14,079 bases of DNA from Ignavibacteriales bacterium (lineage in GTDB: Bacteria > Bacteroidota > Ignavibacteria > Ignavibacteriales > Ignavibacteriaceae). The stretch spans positions 1 to 14,079 of the forward strand of contig JAGUXE010000324.1 of the NCBI GenBank assembly GCA_020061995.1. The letters run 5' to 3'. The notes below the pieces were generated by a model. The model saw only the letters and a program-made list of their open reading frames with translations, ran no database searches and was not told where the DNA came from. Positions 1-6,667 of the stretch are shown in pieces; position 1 is the first letter of the stretch; each line of letters begins with the position of its first letter. The position numbers were made by a program, and so were the translations under genes.

Positions 1-416
1 AGATTCTGACTGACACAAACTATTTAACAAATCATCCCCACAAACATTAATCTCTTAAAATTATTTCTTTAATTATTCTTAAATCATTAGTTTTCATAAC
101 AGTTTTTATTTTTTTATTGAAGGGGTTGTAGTTCATTCCCTTCCTAATTTTTTCATTCTGTTTGAAGTTCTATTCTATTGTCACTGATGGTAATCCCTCA
201 GAAATAGTGTGCTAAAATGCCATCTTCAATTTTTAATGATTTTGCTTAATGCTAATTCACAAATCTTTTAAAGTGTTAGAGTACAAATTATGTTAGGCTG
301 AATTGGTGATTGAAAGATATTCCGCAACTACACATAGGATATCATTCGTAAATTCGTAATTCGGTACAGTATAGGTTATAAATAGTTTGATAGCTCGGTA
401 TTTAATCTTATTGGTG

Positions 417-442
417 TAGTGTTGAGTATAATCTCAGCACTA
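417..442. repeat. Inverted repeat with TATAAT loop upstream of the hydrolase
   Basis: TAGTGTTGAG (417-426) and CTCAGCACTA (433-442) form a 10-bp stem with one G-T pair around the 6-base loop TATAAT. It lies about 50 bases upstream of the likely TTG start at 492. It is not followed by a T-run, so it is not an ordinary terminator. The loop matches a -10 hexamer, so an operator overlapping a promoter is possible, but I found no good -35 element at the right spacing. Confidence 0.4.
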
Positions 443-482
443 AAAAGCCTAATTCTTATAAGTGATATTTATAAAACTATCC

Positions 483-486
483 GGAG
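483..486 (+). promoter_or_regulatory. Ribosome binding site choosing the TTG start
   Basis: GGAG lies five bases before the in-frame TTG at 492. The upstream GTG at 462 in the same frame has no such motif. Starting at TTG also gives a clean signal peptide, so this site decides the start of the serine hydrolase. Confidence 0.55.
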
Positions 487-491
487 ATTTT

Positions 492-1788
492 TTGAAAAGT
501 ATAACTAAATATAGTACTCTTATATTATGGATAATATTTTTGGTTAGCAGTTTCTTCTACTCTTGCGCGAATCAAATTGCCAAAGAAACGGTTGATAATC
601 ATGATCGAATGATTCACGGATTTACAGCCAAAGGATTTGAGCCGGTAAGGGAAGCATTTTTGCAAAATTTTATCGATGGAAAGGAGATTGGAGTATCACT
701 ATGTATTTATCGGAATGGTGAAAAAATAGTTGATATTTGGGGTGGTTATAGTGACCATGAACAAATGAAACTATGGCAAGAAAACACGATGGCATTAACA
801 TATTCAATGACTAAAGGGCTCGCCTCTCTGCATAGCAAAACTTCATTCGGATGGTCTTATAGATTATAACGAAAAGGTCGCGCATTACTGGCCAGGATTT
901 GCAAAGCGAGGGAAAGAGAATATTACGGTTAAACAATTGCTTTCTCATCAATCTGGTCTTTGTCTTTGGGAAGGGAGTGTCCCTGTCAGCCAACTTAATG
1001 ATACAACACTTATGCTAAACAAACTTGAGGATGCAAAACCGTATTGGACCCCCGGCGAAAGAAATGGTTATTCGGCAGGTATTGTAGGAGCTTACATGCG
1101 GGAATTGGTTCAACGTATCGATCCGCATCACCGAACTTTTGGGCAATATTTCCAAGAGGAAATTGCATTGCCTCTAAATGCAGAGTTTTATATTGGTTTA
1201 CCTGATTCAATTCCCAACGAGCGTATTGCTTACAATAAAGTTCTTGGTGTATTCGATCGTCTTGGATCACTATTCAAACTTCCATGGGGTATGATTACGA
1301 CAGTAATTAATCCATGGTCGCTATTTATGAAATCTATAACACAAGTTGATGGATATGACGTGAATGATAGGAATACTTGGCGAGTAGAAGAACCAAGTGG
1401 AAATGGCATTGGCACAGCGAGAGGCGCTGCTTTGATTTATAGTGAATTTGCCACAGGGGGCGTCAGACTTAAAATTGGAACGAATACATTAAAGGAGCTC
1501 ACCGATGATTACCTAAAAACCACAAAAGGTTCAACTGATATGGTGATGGGGGTAGATATGTATTATCGCAACGGGTTTGTTAAGAATGGTCCAAAGAACA
1601 TTGTTTTCGCAAATTCTGAGAGTTTTGGATTTGGTGGAGCGAGTGGGTCTATGGCTTTTGCTGATCCGGAAAACAGAATTGGTTACTGTTATGTCCCGAA
1701 CCTCATGGGAGATGATTTTCCAGATAGTAGAAATGACAAAATTCAAAAAGCATTATACAATTGCTTAGCATCTTTGCAAGGTGAATGA
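492..1788 (+). pseudogene. Beta-lactamase-family serine hydrolase, frameshifted
   Basis: This looks like a penicillin-binding-protein-like serine hydrolase of the EstB / class C beta-lactamase / LACTB group, exported and probably lipid-anchored. The TTG start gives a basic-hydrophobic signal peptide ending at a possible lipobox Cys (residue 25, YSC). The nucleophile motif S-M-T-K (Ser105, Lys108; Ser codon 804-806) is intact, and the general-base Tyr is likely in GYSAG (codon 1069-1071). The third motif reads FGFGG where relatives commonly have a His (FGHGG). The reading frame breaks near 824-830: frame 3 runs out at 869 while the homologous sequence (GLIDY, then LLSHQSGL) continues in frame 1 to a stop at 1786-1788. 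The break sits in a CTCTCT run. Adding back one CT unit restores a continuous frame of about 432 residues with normal spacing between the SxxK motif and GLIDY. It may be a decayed gene, a slippage variant or a sequencing error. Substrate is unknown. Confidence 0.82.
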
Positions 1789-2098
1789 TAATTGCGTATG
1801 CTAAAAGGTGGCTAATAATGAATTCATTCAGATTGAGAGATGTGATTGAAGCCAAGAGTTAATGCTTGTTTTTTAGAAATCTGAGACGTTGGTTTTACTA
1901 ATTAAATTTTAATAGTAGGTGTACTAATTTCATAAACTTCAGTTATTGGTATAAGGAACGAAAATTTTACAGTACATTTTACAGACTTAGAATTTAGAAG
2001 TAAAGCCATAAATAATAATTAAAACAGCGCTTGTATTTTAACAACTTGTCCCGATGGGATAACATGAGTTATGTGCACAAACTTTTTCCAGGGGTAAA
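1789..2098. other. Gap between hydrolase and DUF3788 gene
   Basis: No supported gene. A 14-codon open frame at 1818 is too short to credit. The only notable element is the imperfect hairpin ending in GTTATGT near 2036-2074, listed separately. The remainder is AT-rich sequence in which I see nothing. Confidence 0.5.
2036..2074 (+). repeat. attC-like hairpin (weak)
   Basis: TTGTCCC (2046-2052) and GGGATAA (2056-2062) form a 7-bp stem with a 3-base loop and one G-T pair. An outer AAC/GTT pairing (2043-2045 with 2068-2070) leaves an asymmetric bulge. The right end GTTATGT (2068-2074) departs from the integron core GTTRRRY at one position, and the left TTTTAAC (2036-2042) departs from RYYYAAC at one. 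At 39 bases it is shorter than usual attC sites. It lies 24 bases upstream of the next ATG. Confidence 0.25.
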
Positions 2099-2521
2099 AT
2101 GGAACAGATAATACTTTCAGACAAAAATCAATTTCCAACAGAAGAAATAATCTTCTCTCATATAGGTAAGTCCAAAATATTTTGGGAATCAGTTTTCAAA
2201 TATATTCATACTGATTATCCGAACTTTTGTGAGTTATGGAAATATTATAATGATGGTAAGAGCTGGCTTTTAAAAGTAACAGAAAAGTCTAAAACAATTT
2301 TCTGGCTATCGATCATGCCGGAATCATTCACAATTACATTTTACTTCGGTGATAAAGCTGAACCATTAATTATGAATAGCACAATTTCAGATTCATTAAA
2401 AGCGCAATTTAATGAGGGGAAAAGATTTGGTAAAATACGTGGACTTTCACTCATCATGAACAATAAACAAAATGTTGAGTTTGTGAAAGAATTAATCTCA
2501 ATAAAACAAAAAATAAAATAA
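2099..2521 (+). CDS. DUF3788 family protein
   Basis: A 140-residue soluble protein without signal peptide or membrane segment. It matches the DUF3788 family as I know it: an N-terminal phrase of the type LSDKNQFPTEE, a central tryptophan-rich stretch with GKSWLLKV followed by a beta-rich core (FWLSIMPESFTITFYFG), then a Lys-rich helix ending in a LISIKQKIK-like tail. The biochemical function of this family is unknown. The start is supported by AGGGG at 2090-2094, four bases before ATG, which is slightly close. It stands alone: the hydrolase remnant is about 310 bases upstream and the next gene about 200 bases downstream, with an attC-like element on each side. Single-gene units of this kind are common among small accessory genes. 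Family assignment is by eye. Confidence 0.8.
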   Translation: MEQIILSDKNQFPTEEIIFSHIGKSKIFWESVFKYIHTDYPNFCELWKYYNDGKSWLLKVTEKSKTIFWLSIMPESFTITFYFGDKAEPLIMNSTISDSLKAQFNEGKRFGKIRGLSLIMNNKQNVEFVKELISIKQKIK

Positions 2522-2528
2522 TAAGTAA

Positions 2529-2582
2529 ATTGAACATCCCTATAAATCTTTATAAATGTTTATAAAGCTTCCGATGTTAGGC
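2529..2582 (+). repeat. attC-like imperfect palindrome
   Basis: The element begins eight bases after the DUF3788 stop codon. A left core ATTGAAC (2529-2535, one mismatch to RYYYAAC) faces a right core GTTAGGC (2576-2582, an exact GTTRRRY match). AACATC (2533-2538) pairs with GATGTT (2573-2578), and inside them TATAAA pairs with TTTATA, giving a folded arm with unpaired bulges. The 54-base span is close to the short end of known attC sites. The right core abuts the region leading to the next gene. This is the best of the attC-like candidates here, yet no integrase gene lies in the window. Confidence 0.35.
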
Positions 2583-2618
2583 GGACTATGGAGTTTATCA
2601 ACTAAATAAGTTAATTTT

Positions 2619-2687
2619 GGCAGCGACAAATTTGTGTGGTATAATCTATTCCGATTGGCGGATTAGCAGCTGCAAATTTATCCACAA
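2619..2687. repeat. Structured AT-rich block upstream of DUF4395 gene
   Basis: Two imperfect copies of GCAGC-N2-CAAATTT occur about 46 bases apart (near 2620 and 2666, 13 of 16 bases matching by hand). Between them CTATTCCG (2646-2653) and CGGATTAG (2659-2666) form an 8-bp stem with one mismatch and a 5-base loop. The block ends about 40 bases before the next ATG. A regulatory leader or leftover recombination site are both possible. Confidence 0.3.
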
Positions 2688-2725
2688 TAAAAAATTCTAA
2701 ACTGATAATAAATAAGAAAGATTAA

Positions 2726-3388
2726 ATGAAAAAAATGTTCAATTTTGGAGAAAATGTTGCAGGATATAATATCCCCGTCTTAAATGAACGTGAAATTAGA
2801 GCAGCCGCGGGAATATTATTCGTGGTTGTATTTCTGGGAATAATATTAGCCGGTGTCAAAGGGGATTTCCTAATGATTAAATATGCGATAACGATATTCC
2901 TTACTGATATTGTAATACGTGTTTTTATGAATCCAAGATTTTCTCCTTCTTTGATTATTGGAAGGTTGATTGTTAGAAATCAAGTCCCGGAATATGTTGG
3001 TGCGCAACAGAAAAAATTTGCATGGATAATTGGTGTAGCTTTGGCATTCGTAATATTCATTCATTTAGTTGTAATGAATGCATTCAGCCCTATAACAGGA
3101 CTTGGTTGCCTAATATGTCTTATATTTTTATTCTTTGAATCAGCATTTGGCATTTGTATCGGATGTAAAATATATTCTATGGTTTATAAAGAAAAAGCTC
3201 AATACTGTCCCGGTGAAGTGTGTGATATAAAATCAAAACAAGATATTCAAAAAACATCAAAAGCTCAGCTTCTAATTCTGTTCTGTTTTATCGCATATAT
3301 TTTAGTCGTTGTTTTTGTATTTAATGAAAACTTCAGTAACAAGCCTTACGACTTGTTTGGGATTGAAAGTTCAACACAAGTAGAATAA
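2726..3388 (+). CDS. DUF4395 family membrane protein
   Basis: A 220-residue inner-membrane protein of unknown function. It has the hallmarks of DUF4395: an early P-x-x-N-E motif (PVLNERE, residues 17-23), a conserved basic/Pro segment (NPRFSPSL, about 69-76), then KKFAW before the third helix. Hydrophobic spans are near residues 28-45, 50-66, 98-118, 121-141 and 180-200. A CxxC pair (Cys144, Cys147) follows the fourth helix, and two further cysteines (161 and 166, in CPGEVC) sit in the following loop. Paired cysteines suggest redox or metal chemistry, but that is inference. The fifth helix and 20-residue tail extend beyond the core domain. The ribosome binding site is weak. No neighbour shares an obvious pathway. 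Confidence 0.75.
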   Translation: MKKMFNFGENVAGYNIPVLNEREIRAAAGILFVVVFLGIILAGVKGDFLMIKYAITIFLTDIVIRVFMNPRFSPSLIIGRLIVRNQVPEYVGAQQKKFAWIIGVALAFVIFIHLVVMNAFSPITGLGCLICLIFLFFESAFGICIGCKIYSMVYKEKAQYCPGEVCDIKSKQDIQKTSKAQLLILFCFIAYILVVVFVFNENFSNKPYDLFGIESSTQVE

Positions 3389-3393
3389 AAATC

Positions 3394-3417
3394 AACAAGC
3401 TGTATACCGAACTTGTT
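3394..3417. repeat. Small inverted repeat after DUF4395 gene
   Basis: AACAAG (3394-3399) and CTTGTT (3412-3417) can form a 6-bp stem with a 12-base loop just after the stop codon. The T-run is only three bases, so it would be at best a weak terminator. No attC-like core is seen in this gap, unlike the gaps on the two preceding genes. Confidence 0.25.
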
Positions 3418-3500
3418 TCTGATCGTAGTGTTTTATAGTGATTATTAAAAAGTTTTCAATTATATTTTTGAAAGCATTTAAAACAAAATTAAGCAAAAAT

Positions 3501-3788
3501 ATGAGTAATGAATATTCAGAAAAGATAGTGAATTTTCTCAGAAACAAACCGGTAAAAAGAGCATTTTTATTTGGCTCTGCTGCCAGAGGTGATGATGACG
3601 CGCAAAGTGATGTGGATATATTGGTTGAATTGGACTATTCACAACCAATCGGACTTGGTTTTGTAAGGATGAAATTGGAGTTGGAGGATTTGTTGAAAAG
3701 AAAAGTTGACCTCCTAACAAGTAATAGTGTCTCGAAGTATATCCGGCCATTTATCGATTCAGAAAAAGTATTGATATATGAGAAATAG
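3501..3788 (+). CDS. mntA: MntA-like nucleotidyltransferase antitoxin
   Basis: A 95-residue minimal nucleotidyltransferase. The signature GSx10DxD is exact (Gly25-Ser26 to Asp37 and Asp39), and a third acidic residue sits at Asp70 in KRKVDLL, so the metal-binding catalytic triad appears intact. In characterised MntA/HepT systems this enzyme neutralises its partner by attaching AMP groups to a tyrosine near the HEPN active site. I chose ATG 3501 over the upstream in-frame GTG at 3438 because the extra 21 residues are not part of the family and the shorter length is typical. Neither start has a clear ribosome binding site. The stop overlaps the next gene by 11 bases, as usual for this pair, implying co-translation. 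Confidence 0.88.
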   Translation: MSNEYSEKIVNFLRNKPVKRAFLFGSAARGDDDAQSDVDILVELDYSQPIGLGFVRMKLELEDLLKRKVDLLTSNSVSKYIRPFIDSEKVLIYEK

Positions 3789-4122
3789 GTTAGGCGATAA
3801 AACAAGATTGCAACATATTTATGATGCGATTCTTGAAATTGAATCTTATGTTCAAGAATATTCTTATGATTTTTTCCAATCTAATACGATGATGCATTAC
3901 GCTTGTGTCAAGCAATTAGAAATTATTGGTGAAGCAGCAAATCATCTTACGGATCACTTCAAACTACTCTATTCTGAAATACCATGGCGGGAAATAATAG
4001 ATTTAAGAAATTTACTCATCCACGAATATTTCGGTATTGATACTAAAATAGTGTGGGATATAATTAAAACAGATATTGTTTCATTAAAACCACATATCAA
4101 AGAAATTATAGAGCAATTATAG
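3778..4122 (+). CDS. hepT: HepT-like HEPN ribonuclease toxin (DUF86)
   Basis: A 114-residue all-alpha HEPN protein. The active-site motif Rx4HxY is complete (Arg77, His82, Tyr84 in RNLLIHEYF), which in characterised HepT proteins forms the RNase centre across a dimer, with the tyrosine as the target of AMP addition by MntA. The upstream helix carries the conserved KQLEIIGEAA segment (residues 45-54), and the C-terminus ends in a helical IKTDIVSLKPHI stretch typical of the family. It overlaps the antitoxin gene by 11 bases in another frame, so the two form a translationally coupled toxin-antitoxin operon. With both active sites intact the module is probably functional. Confidence 0.9.
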   Translation: MRNRLGDKTRLQHIYDAILEIESYVQEYSYDFFQSNTMMHYACVKQLEIIGEAANHLTDHFKLLYSEIPWREIIDLRNLLIHEYFGIDTKIVWDIIKTDIVSLKPHIKEIIEQL

Positions 4123-4252
4123 CTAAAATCTAAGTAATCAAATTTGCATATCTGAGAATTGTGTAACTATTTGCTTTACAGTTTCATGCGATGTTTTTTT
4201 TAATAGATCGATTTGAGAATAATTTAATAATTAAAAAGTAATTACCGTTATT

Positions 4253-4297
4253 GGCACTCCTATCCCGGGGGGCTAATTATCAACAGTGTCGTTAGGT
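4253..4297 (+). repeat. attC-like right end before rsgA-type gene (weak)
   Basis: GGCACT (4253-4258) pairs with AGTGTC (4285-4290, one G-T), enclosing a C/G-rich turn at CCCGGGGGG (4264-4272), unusually GC-rich for this region. Immediately after is GTTAGGT (4291-4297), an exact GTTRRRY match ending seven bases before the next ATG. No convincing RYYYAAC left core borders the hairpin. The nearest candidate is GTGTAAC about 130 bases upstream. Confidence 0.25.
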
Positions 4298-4304
4298 TCA
4301 AGAA

Positions 4305-5363
4305 ATGAATGATATTGAAAAACTTGGATTTGATAAATGGTTTCAAGATAAAACTGAAACATCAAAATCAGATAGCTTTGAAATAGTTAGAGTAATCAGT
4401 GTAAATAAAAATAGTTTAACCGTCTCAAACGGAAAGAAGGATATTTATGCTGAACTAACCGGAAAATTTTTATACAATTCTGATTCCCCTTTGGATTTAC
4501 CGACGGTTGGCGATTGGGTTTATGCTCAATTATTTGATGATGATTCTCTGGCAGTTATTCACGAAATATTCCCGAGAAAGTCGTTATTAAAAAGGAAAGC
4601 TTCCGGTAAAAAAATCGAACATCAATTAATCGCTGCAAATATTGATACCGCTATAATTATGCAATCACTTGATTCCAACTATAATTTAAGAAGGCTGGAA
4701 CGTTATTTAGTTATGATAAACGAGAGTAATATTACTCCGGTTATTTTCCTAAGTAAGAGTGATCTTTTGAGCATAGAAGAGATCGAATATAAAAAAAATG
4801 AAATTATTCAAATAGTTTCTGATATTAAAATAGAAGTATTCAGTAACAACAATAAACTTGATATTGAGAATATTAAAAATTACTTTACTCCATACAAGAC
4901 TTTTTGTCTGCTTGGATCATCCGGTGTTGGTAAAACTACATTATTAAATAATCTTATACATCAAGATCTTTACAAAACTCAACCAATCAGAGAGAAAGAC
5001 GGAAGAGGGAAACATACTACCACTCGCCGCGAACTGATAGTTTTGGAAAACGGGGCAATTGTAATTGATATTCCCGGAATGCGTGAACTTGGGGTGATCT
5101 CTGCTGATTCTGGTCTCGATGATACATTTAATGAAATTGTAGAATTATCATCACTTTGCCGGTTTAAAGATTGCACTCATACCGTTGAAAAAGGTTGTGC
5201 AATTTTGAATGGGTTGGAAGAAGGGATTATCTCAAATGAACGTTATCAGAATTACATAAAATTGTATAAGGAATCTTTGTATTACGAAATGTCCTATTAT
5301 GAAAAAAGACAAAAGGATAAAAAGTTCGGGAAATTCCTTCACACTTATATGAAAAACAAATAA
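4305..5363 (+). CDS. rsgA: RsgA-type circularly permuted GTPase
   Basis: A 352-residue ribosome small-subunit-dependent GTPase. An N-terminal OB-fold (about 25-95) precedes a circularly permuted GTPase domain in the order G4-G1-G2-G3: SKSD (150-153), GSSGVGKT (204-211), TTT of the KHTTTRRE segment (238-240) and DIPG (255-258). A zinc knuckle follows with Cys285, Cys290, His292 and Cys298, then a basic C-terminal helix (KRQKDKKFG). Family members assist late 30S maturation through GTP hydrolysis on the subunit. All key residues are present. The N-terminal extension with LGFDKWF resembles a secondary RsgA type that I associate with accessory loci, so this could be a paralogue of a housekeeping copy elsewhere. 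ATG lies seven bases after an attC-like GTTAGGT, with only a weak ribosome binding site. Confidence 0.92.
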   Translation: MNDIEKLGFDKWFQDKTETSKSDSFEIVRVISVNKNSLTVSNGKKDIYAELTGKFLYNSDSPLDLPTVGDWVYAQLFDDDSLAVIHEIFPRKSLLKRKASGKKIEHQLIAANIDTAIIMQSLDSNYNLRRLERYLVMINESNITPVIFLSKSDLLSIEEIEYKKNEIIQIVSDIKIEVFSNNNKLDIENIKNYFTPYKTFCLLGSSGVGKTTLLNNLIHQDLYKTQPIREKDGRGKHTTTRRELIVLENGAIVIDIPGMRELGVISADSGLDDTFNEIVELSSLCRFKDCTHTVEKGCAILNGLEEGIISNERYQNYIKLYKESLYYEMSYYEKRQKDKKFGKFLHTYMKNK

Positions 5364-5582
5364 TACCTATTCACAAAAATAGTCACTGTGAAAATTATGG
5401 AAAGCCCCCCAAAAAAAAGATAATTAAAATGGATGAAAATACTTTAAAATTATTAGCTTGGAGCTAATCGAAATTATTCAAACCTAAATAAGATGTTCAT
5501 TTTTTTTAGACTTTGAGACCCGGTGGTAACTTCCATGAAATGGAAAGTTTCACATACTCGCTCCAAAAATGTCGAGGTTCTT
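5364..5582. other. Convergent gap with two hairpins
   Basis: The gap lies between two converging genes. A perfect 7-bp hairpin, ATTAGCT/AGCTAAT with a 3-base loop, occupies 5452-5468. AACTTCCAT and ATGGAAAGTT (5528-5549) form a second stem with one bulged base. Neither is directly followed by a T-run, although eight Ts lie at 5498-5505, about 30 bases after the first. A tract of six Cs then eight As spans 5405-5418. Transcription from both sides may end here, but no classical terminator is evident. Confidence 0.4.
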
Positions 5583-6044
5583 TTATTGTTTTTCTACGAT
5601 ATCTTTAAGTAGATTTAAAGCTTTAGGCCATACCTCCACGAAAAAATCAGTAAAATCTTCTGTTGCATCAGTTTCAACAGTTACGATTGTAATGTCATTA
5701 ATTTCTTCAAAAGAATAATTTTCATGTCCTCCGGCCCATTTTTCCACTTCGGGCCCTTCTGTTATTTCTGTTGCCCCATCTAAAATTCCACAGTGACAGA
5801 TTGAAACAAAGCTATTAGGGATGTTCTCTACTATCTCTGAAACCATTCCACCTTGTTTACCATTTTCAGCTGTCCCAATAAAATGGATTTTGGAACCTTT
5901 TTCCCAACTTCCTTTATAAGTAGAGGTCGGGTTAAAAATTGATGTCCATTGTTCATAGGTTTCAATATTGTCAATACCTAACATTGTGTTATAAACTTTT
6001 GTGGAAGAAGCCTTAATTTCAATTTTAAATTGCAGCTTTTTCAT
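5583..6044 (-). CDS. SRPBCC (AHSA1/START-like) domain protein
   Basis: A 153-residue soluble protein with the fold pattern of SRPBCC ligand-binding domains: an opening strand (KKLQFKIEIKASSTKVYNTM) leading into a helix with a buried Trp (EQWTSIFNP), a series of beta strands around residues 40-125, and a long C-terminal helix (VEVWPKALNLLKDIVEKQ) that closes the hydrophobic cavity. Ligand and pathway cannot be told from sequence. The start is supported by AAAGGG a few bases upstream on the minus strand. It is the only minus-strand gene in the window and converges with the rsgA-type gene. An 18-bp palindrome sits about 32 bases upstream of its start. Related genes are often next to an ArsR-type regulator, but none is present here. 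Confidence 0.75.
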   Translation of the reverse strand: MKKLQFKIEIKASSTKVYNTMLGIDNIETYEQWTSIFNPTSTYKGSWEKGSKIHFIGTAENGKQGGMVSEIVENIPNSFVSICHCGILDGATEITEGPEVEKWAGGHENYSFEEINDITIVTVETDATEDFTDFFVEVWPKALNLLKDIVEKQ

Positions 6045-6075
6045 TTGATCCCTTTCCTAATATTTGTCTATTGAT

Positions 6076-6093
6076 TCAATAATCTATTATTGA
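6076..6093. promoter_or_regulatory. 18-bp palindrome, possible operator
   Basis: TCAATAAT and ATTATTGA are perfect 8-base arms separated by CT. The site lies 32 bases upstream of the SRPBCC start on the minus strand, where a repressor could block transcription. The symmetric AT-rich form suits a dimeric winged-helix regulator, but its owner is unknown and chance is possible in AT-rich DNA. Confidence 0.4.
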
Positions 6094-6341
6094 TAAAAAT
6101 ATAAGTTTTCCGGGGAAGGTAAGTTGATATTTTCACACACACTTATTGTGATGCAATTTGGGAATTTTAAAAATAAAATGCCATAAAAATAAGAGTAAAA
6201 ATCATGATTGATTTTTTTATCTTGTTTCTAATCGATCAACTTTTGAAATTGTTAAGAAGTAGAGAAACTTACCAAAAAGAGTGGAATCAGTGTTTGATTT
6301 GGTGATGACGAAATATTTCCACCAAATAATTTAGTGTTATA
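6094..6341. other. Non-coding gap between SRPBCC gene and tRNA cluster
   Basis: No gene is supported. AAAAATCA (6197-6204) and TGATTTTT (6209-6216) form an 8-bp AT-rich hairpin with a 4-base loop, running into further Ts. It may be a weak terminator for plus-strand readthrough. I see nothing else. Confidence 0.4.
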
Positions 6342-6370
6342 TTGCCATTATTAGAAAAATCCCATATATT
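6342..6370 (+). promoter_or_regulatory. Putative promoter of the tRNA cluster
   Basis: TTGCCA (6342-6347, 5 of 6 matches to TTGACA) is separated by exactly 17 bases from TATATT (6365-6370, 5 of 6 to TATAAT). Transcription would begin near 6377, some 37 bases before the first tRNA. Whether the host's main sigma factor prefers this consensus is not known. Confidence 0.45.
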
Positions 6371-6413
6371 AACAAGCCTATTTAAAAATGTTCTTTATAT
6401 TTTGAAAAATAGA

Positions 6414-6488
6414 CGGGGCGTAGCGTAGTCCGGTTATCGCGCCTGCTTTGGGAGCAGGAGGTCGCAAGTTCGAATCTTGCCGCCCCGA
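6414..6488 (+). tRNA. tRNA-Pro (anticodon TGG)
   Basis: The acceptor stem CGGGGCG (6414-6420) pairs with CGCCCCG (6481-6487). The anticodon stem CCTGC/GCAGG encloses the loop TTTGGGA with TGG at 6449-6451. The T arm is GCAAG-TTCGAAT-CTTGC. The discriminator base is A6488 and CCA is not encoded. It is the first gene of a four-tRNA cluster. Confidence 0.96.
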
Positions 6489-6541
6489 CAAAGGTTCTAT
6501 TTTGTTTCGGATATTTTCTATCCTTTTTTTGTTTGTAAGTT

Positions 6542-6615
6542 GCGCCCGTAGCTCAATCGGATAGAGCAACAGCCTTCTAAGCTGTAGGTTAGTGGTTCGA
6601 TTCCACTCGGGCGTA
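6542..6615 (+). tRNA. tRNA-Arg (anticodon TCT)
   Basis: The acceptor stem GCGCCCG (6542-6548) pairs with CGGGCGT (6608-6614) with a G-T closing pair. The anticodon stem ACAGC/GCTGT encloses CTTCTAA, anticodon TCT at 6576-6578. The T-loop is GGTTCGATTCC. CCA is not encoded. Confidence 0.95.
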
Positions 6616-6667
6616 CAAAATATTAAAATAGAATTATTGTTCTTGAATTTCATTATGCCGTTTAAAT

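Larger units (their letters stand above)
1..491. other. AT-rich non-coding leader
   Basis: No convincing gene is visible on either strand. The stretch is strongly AT-rich with many stops in all frames. It contains a GTTAGGC heptamer (292-298) that resembles the right-hand core of an integron attC site, but no matching left core ending in AAC is present in the preceding 110 bases. It also contains a 10-bp hairpin at 417-442, listed separately. The rest shows nothing I can interpret. Confidence 0.6.

Noticed and set aside
937..1788. Independent gene starting at TTG 937
   Set aside because: The frame continues homologous sequence upstream (GLIDY and beyond) without a start or ribosome binding site; it is the second part of the frameshifted hydrolase.
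1818..1862. 14-codon open frame with an AAAGGTGG motif nearby
   Set aside because: Too short and without recognisable features.
3438..3500. GTG start extending the nucleotidyltransferase by 21 residues
   Set aside because: The extension is basic and unlike the family, no ribosome binding site precedes it, and ATG 3501 gives the normal length.
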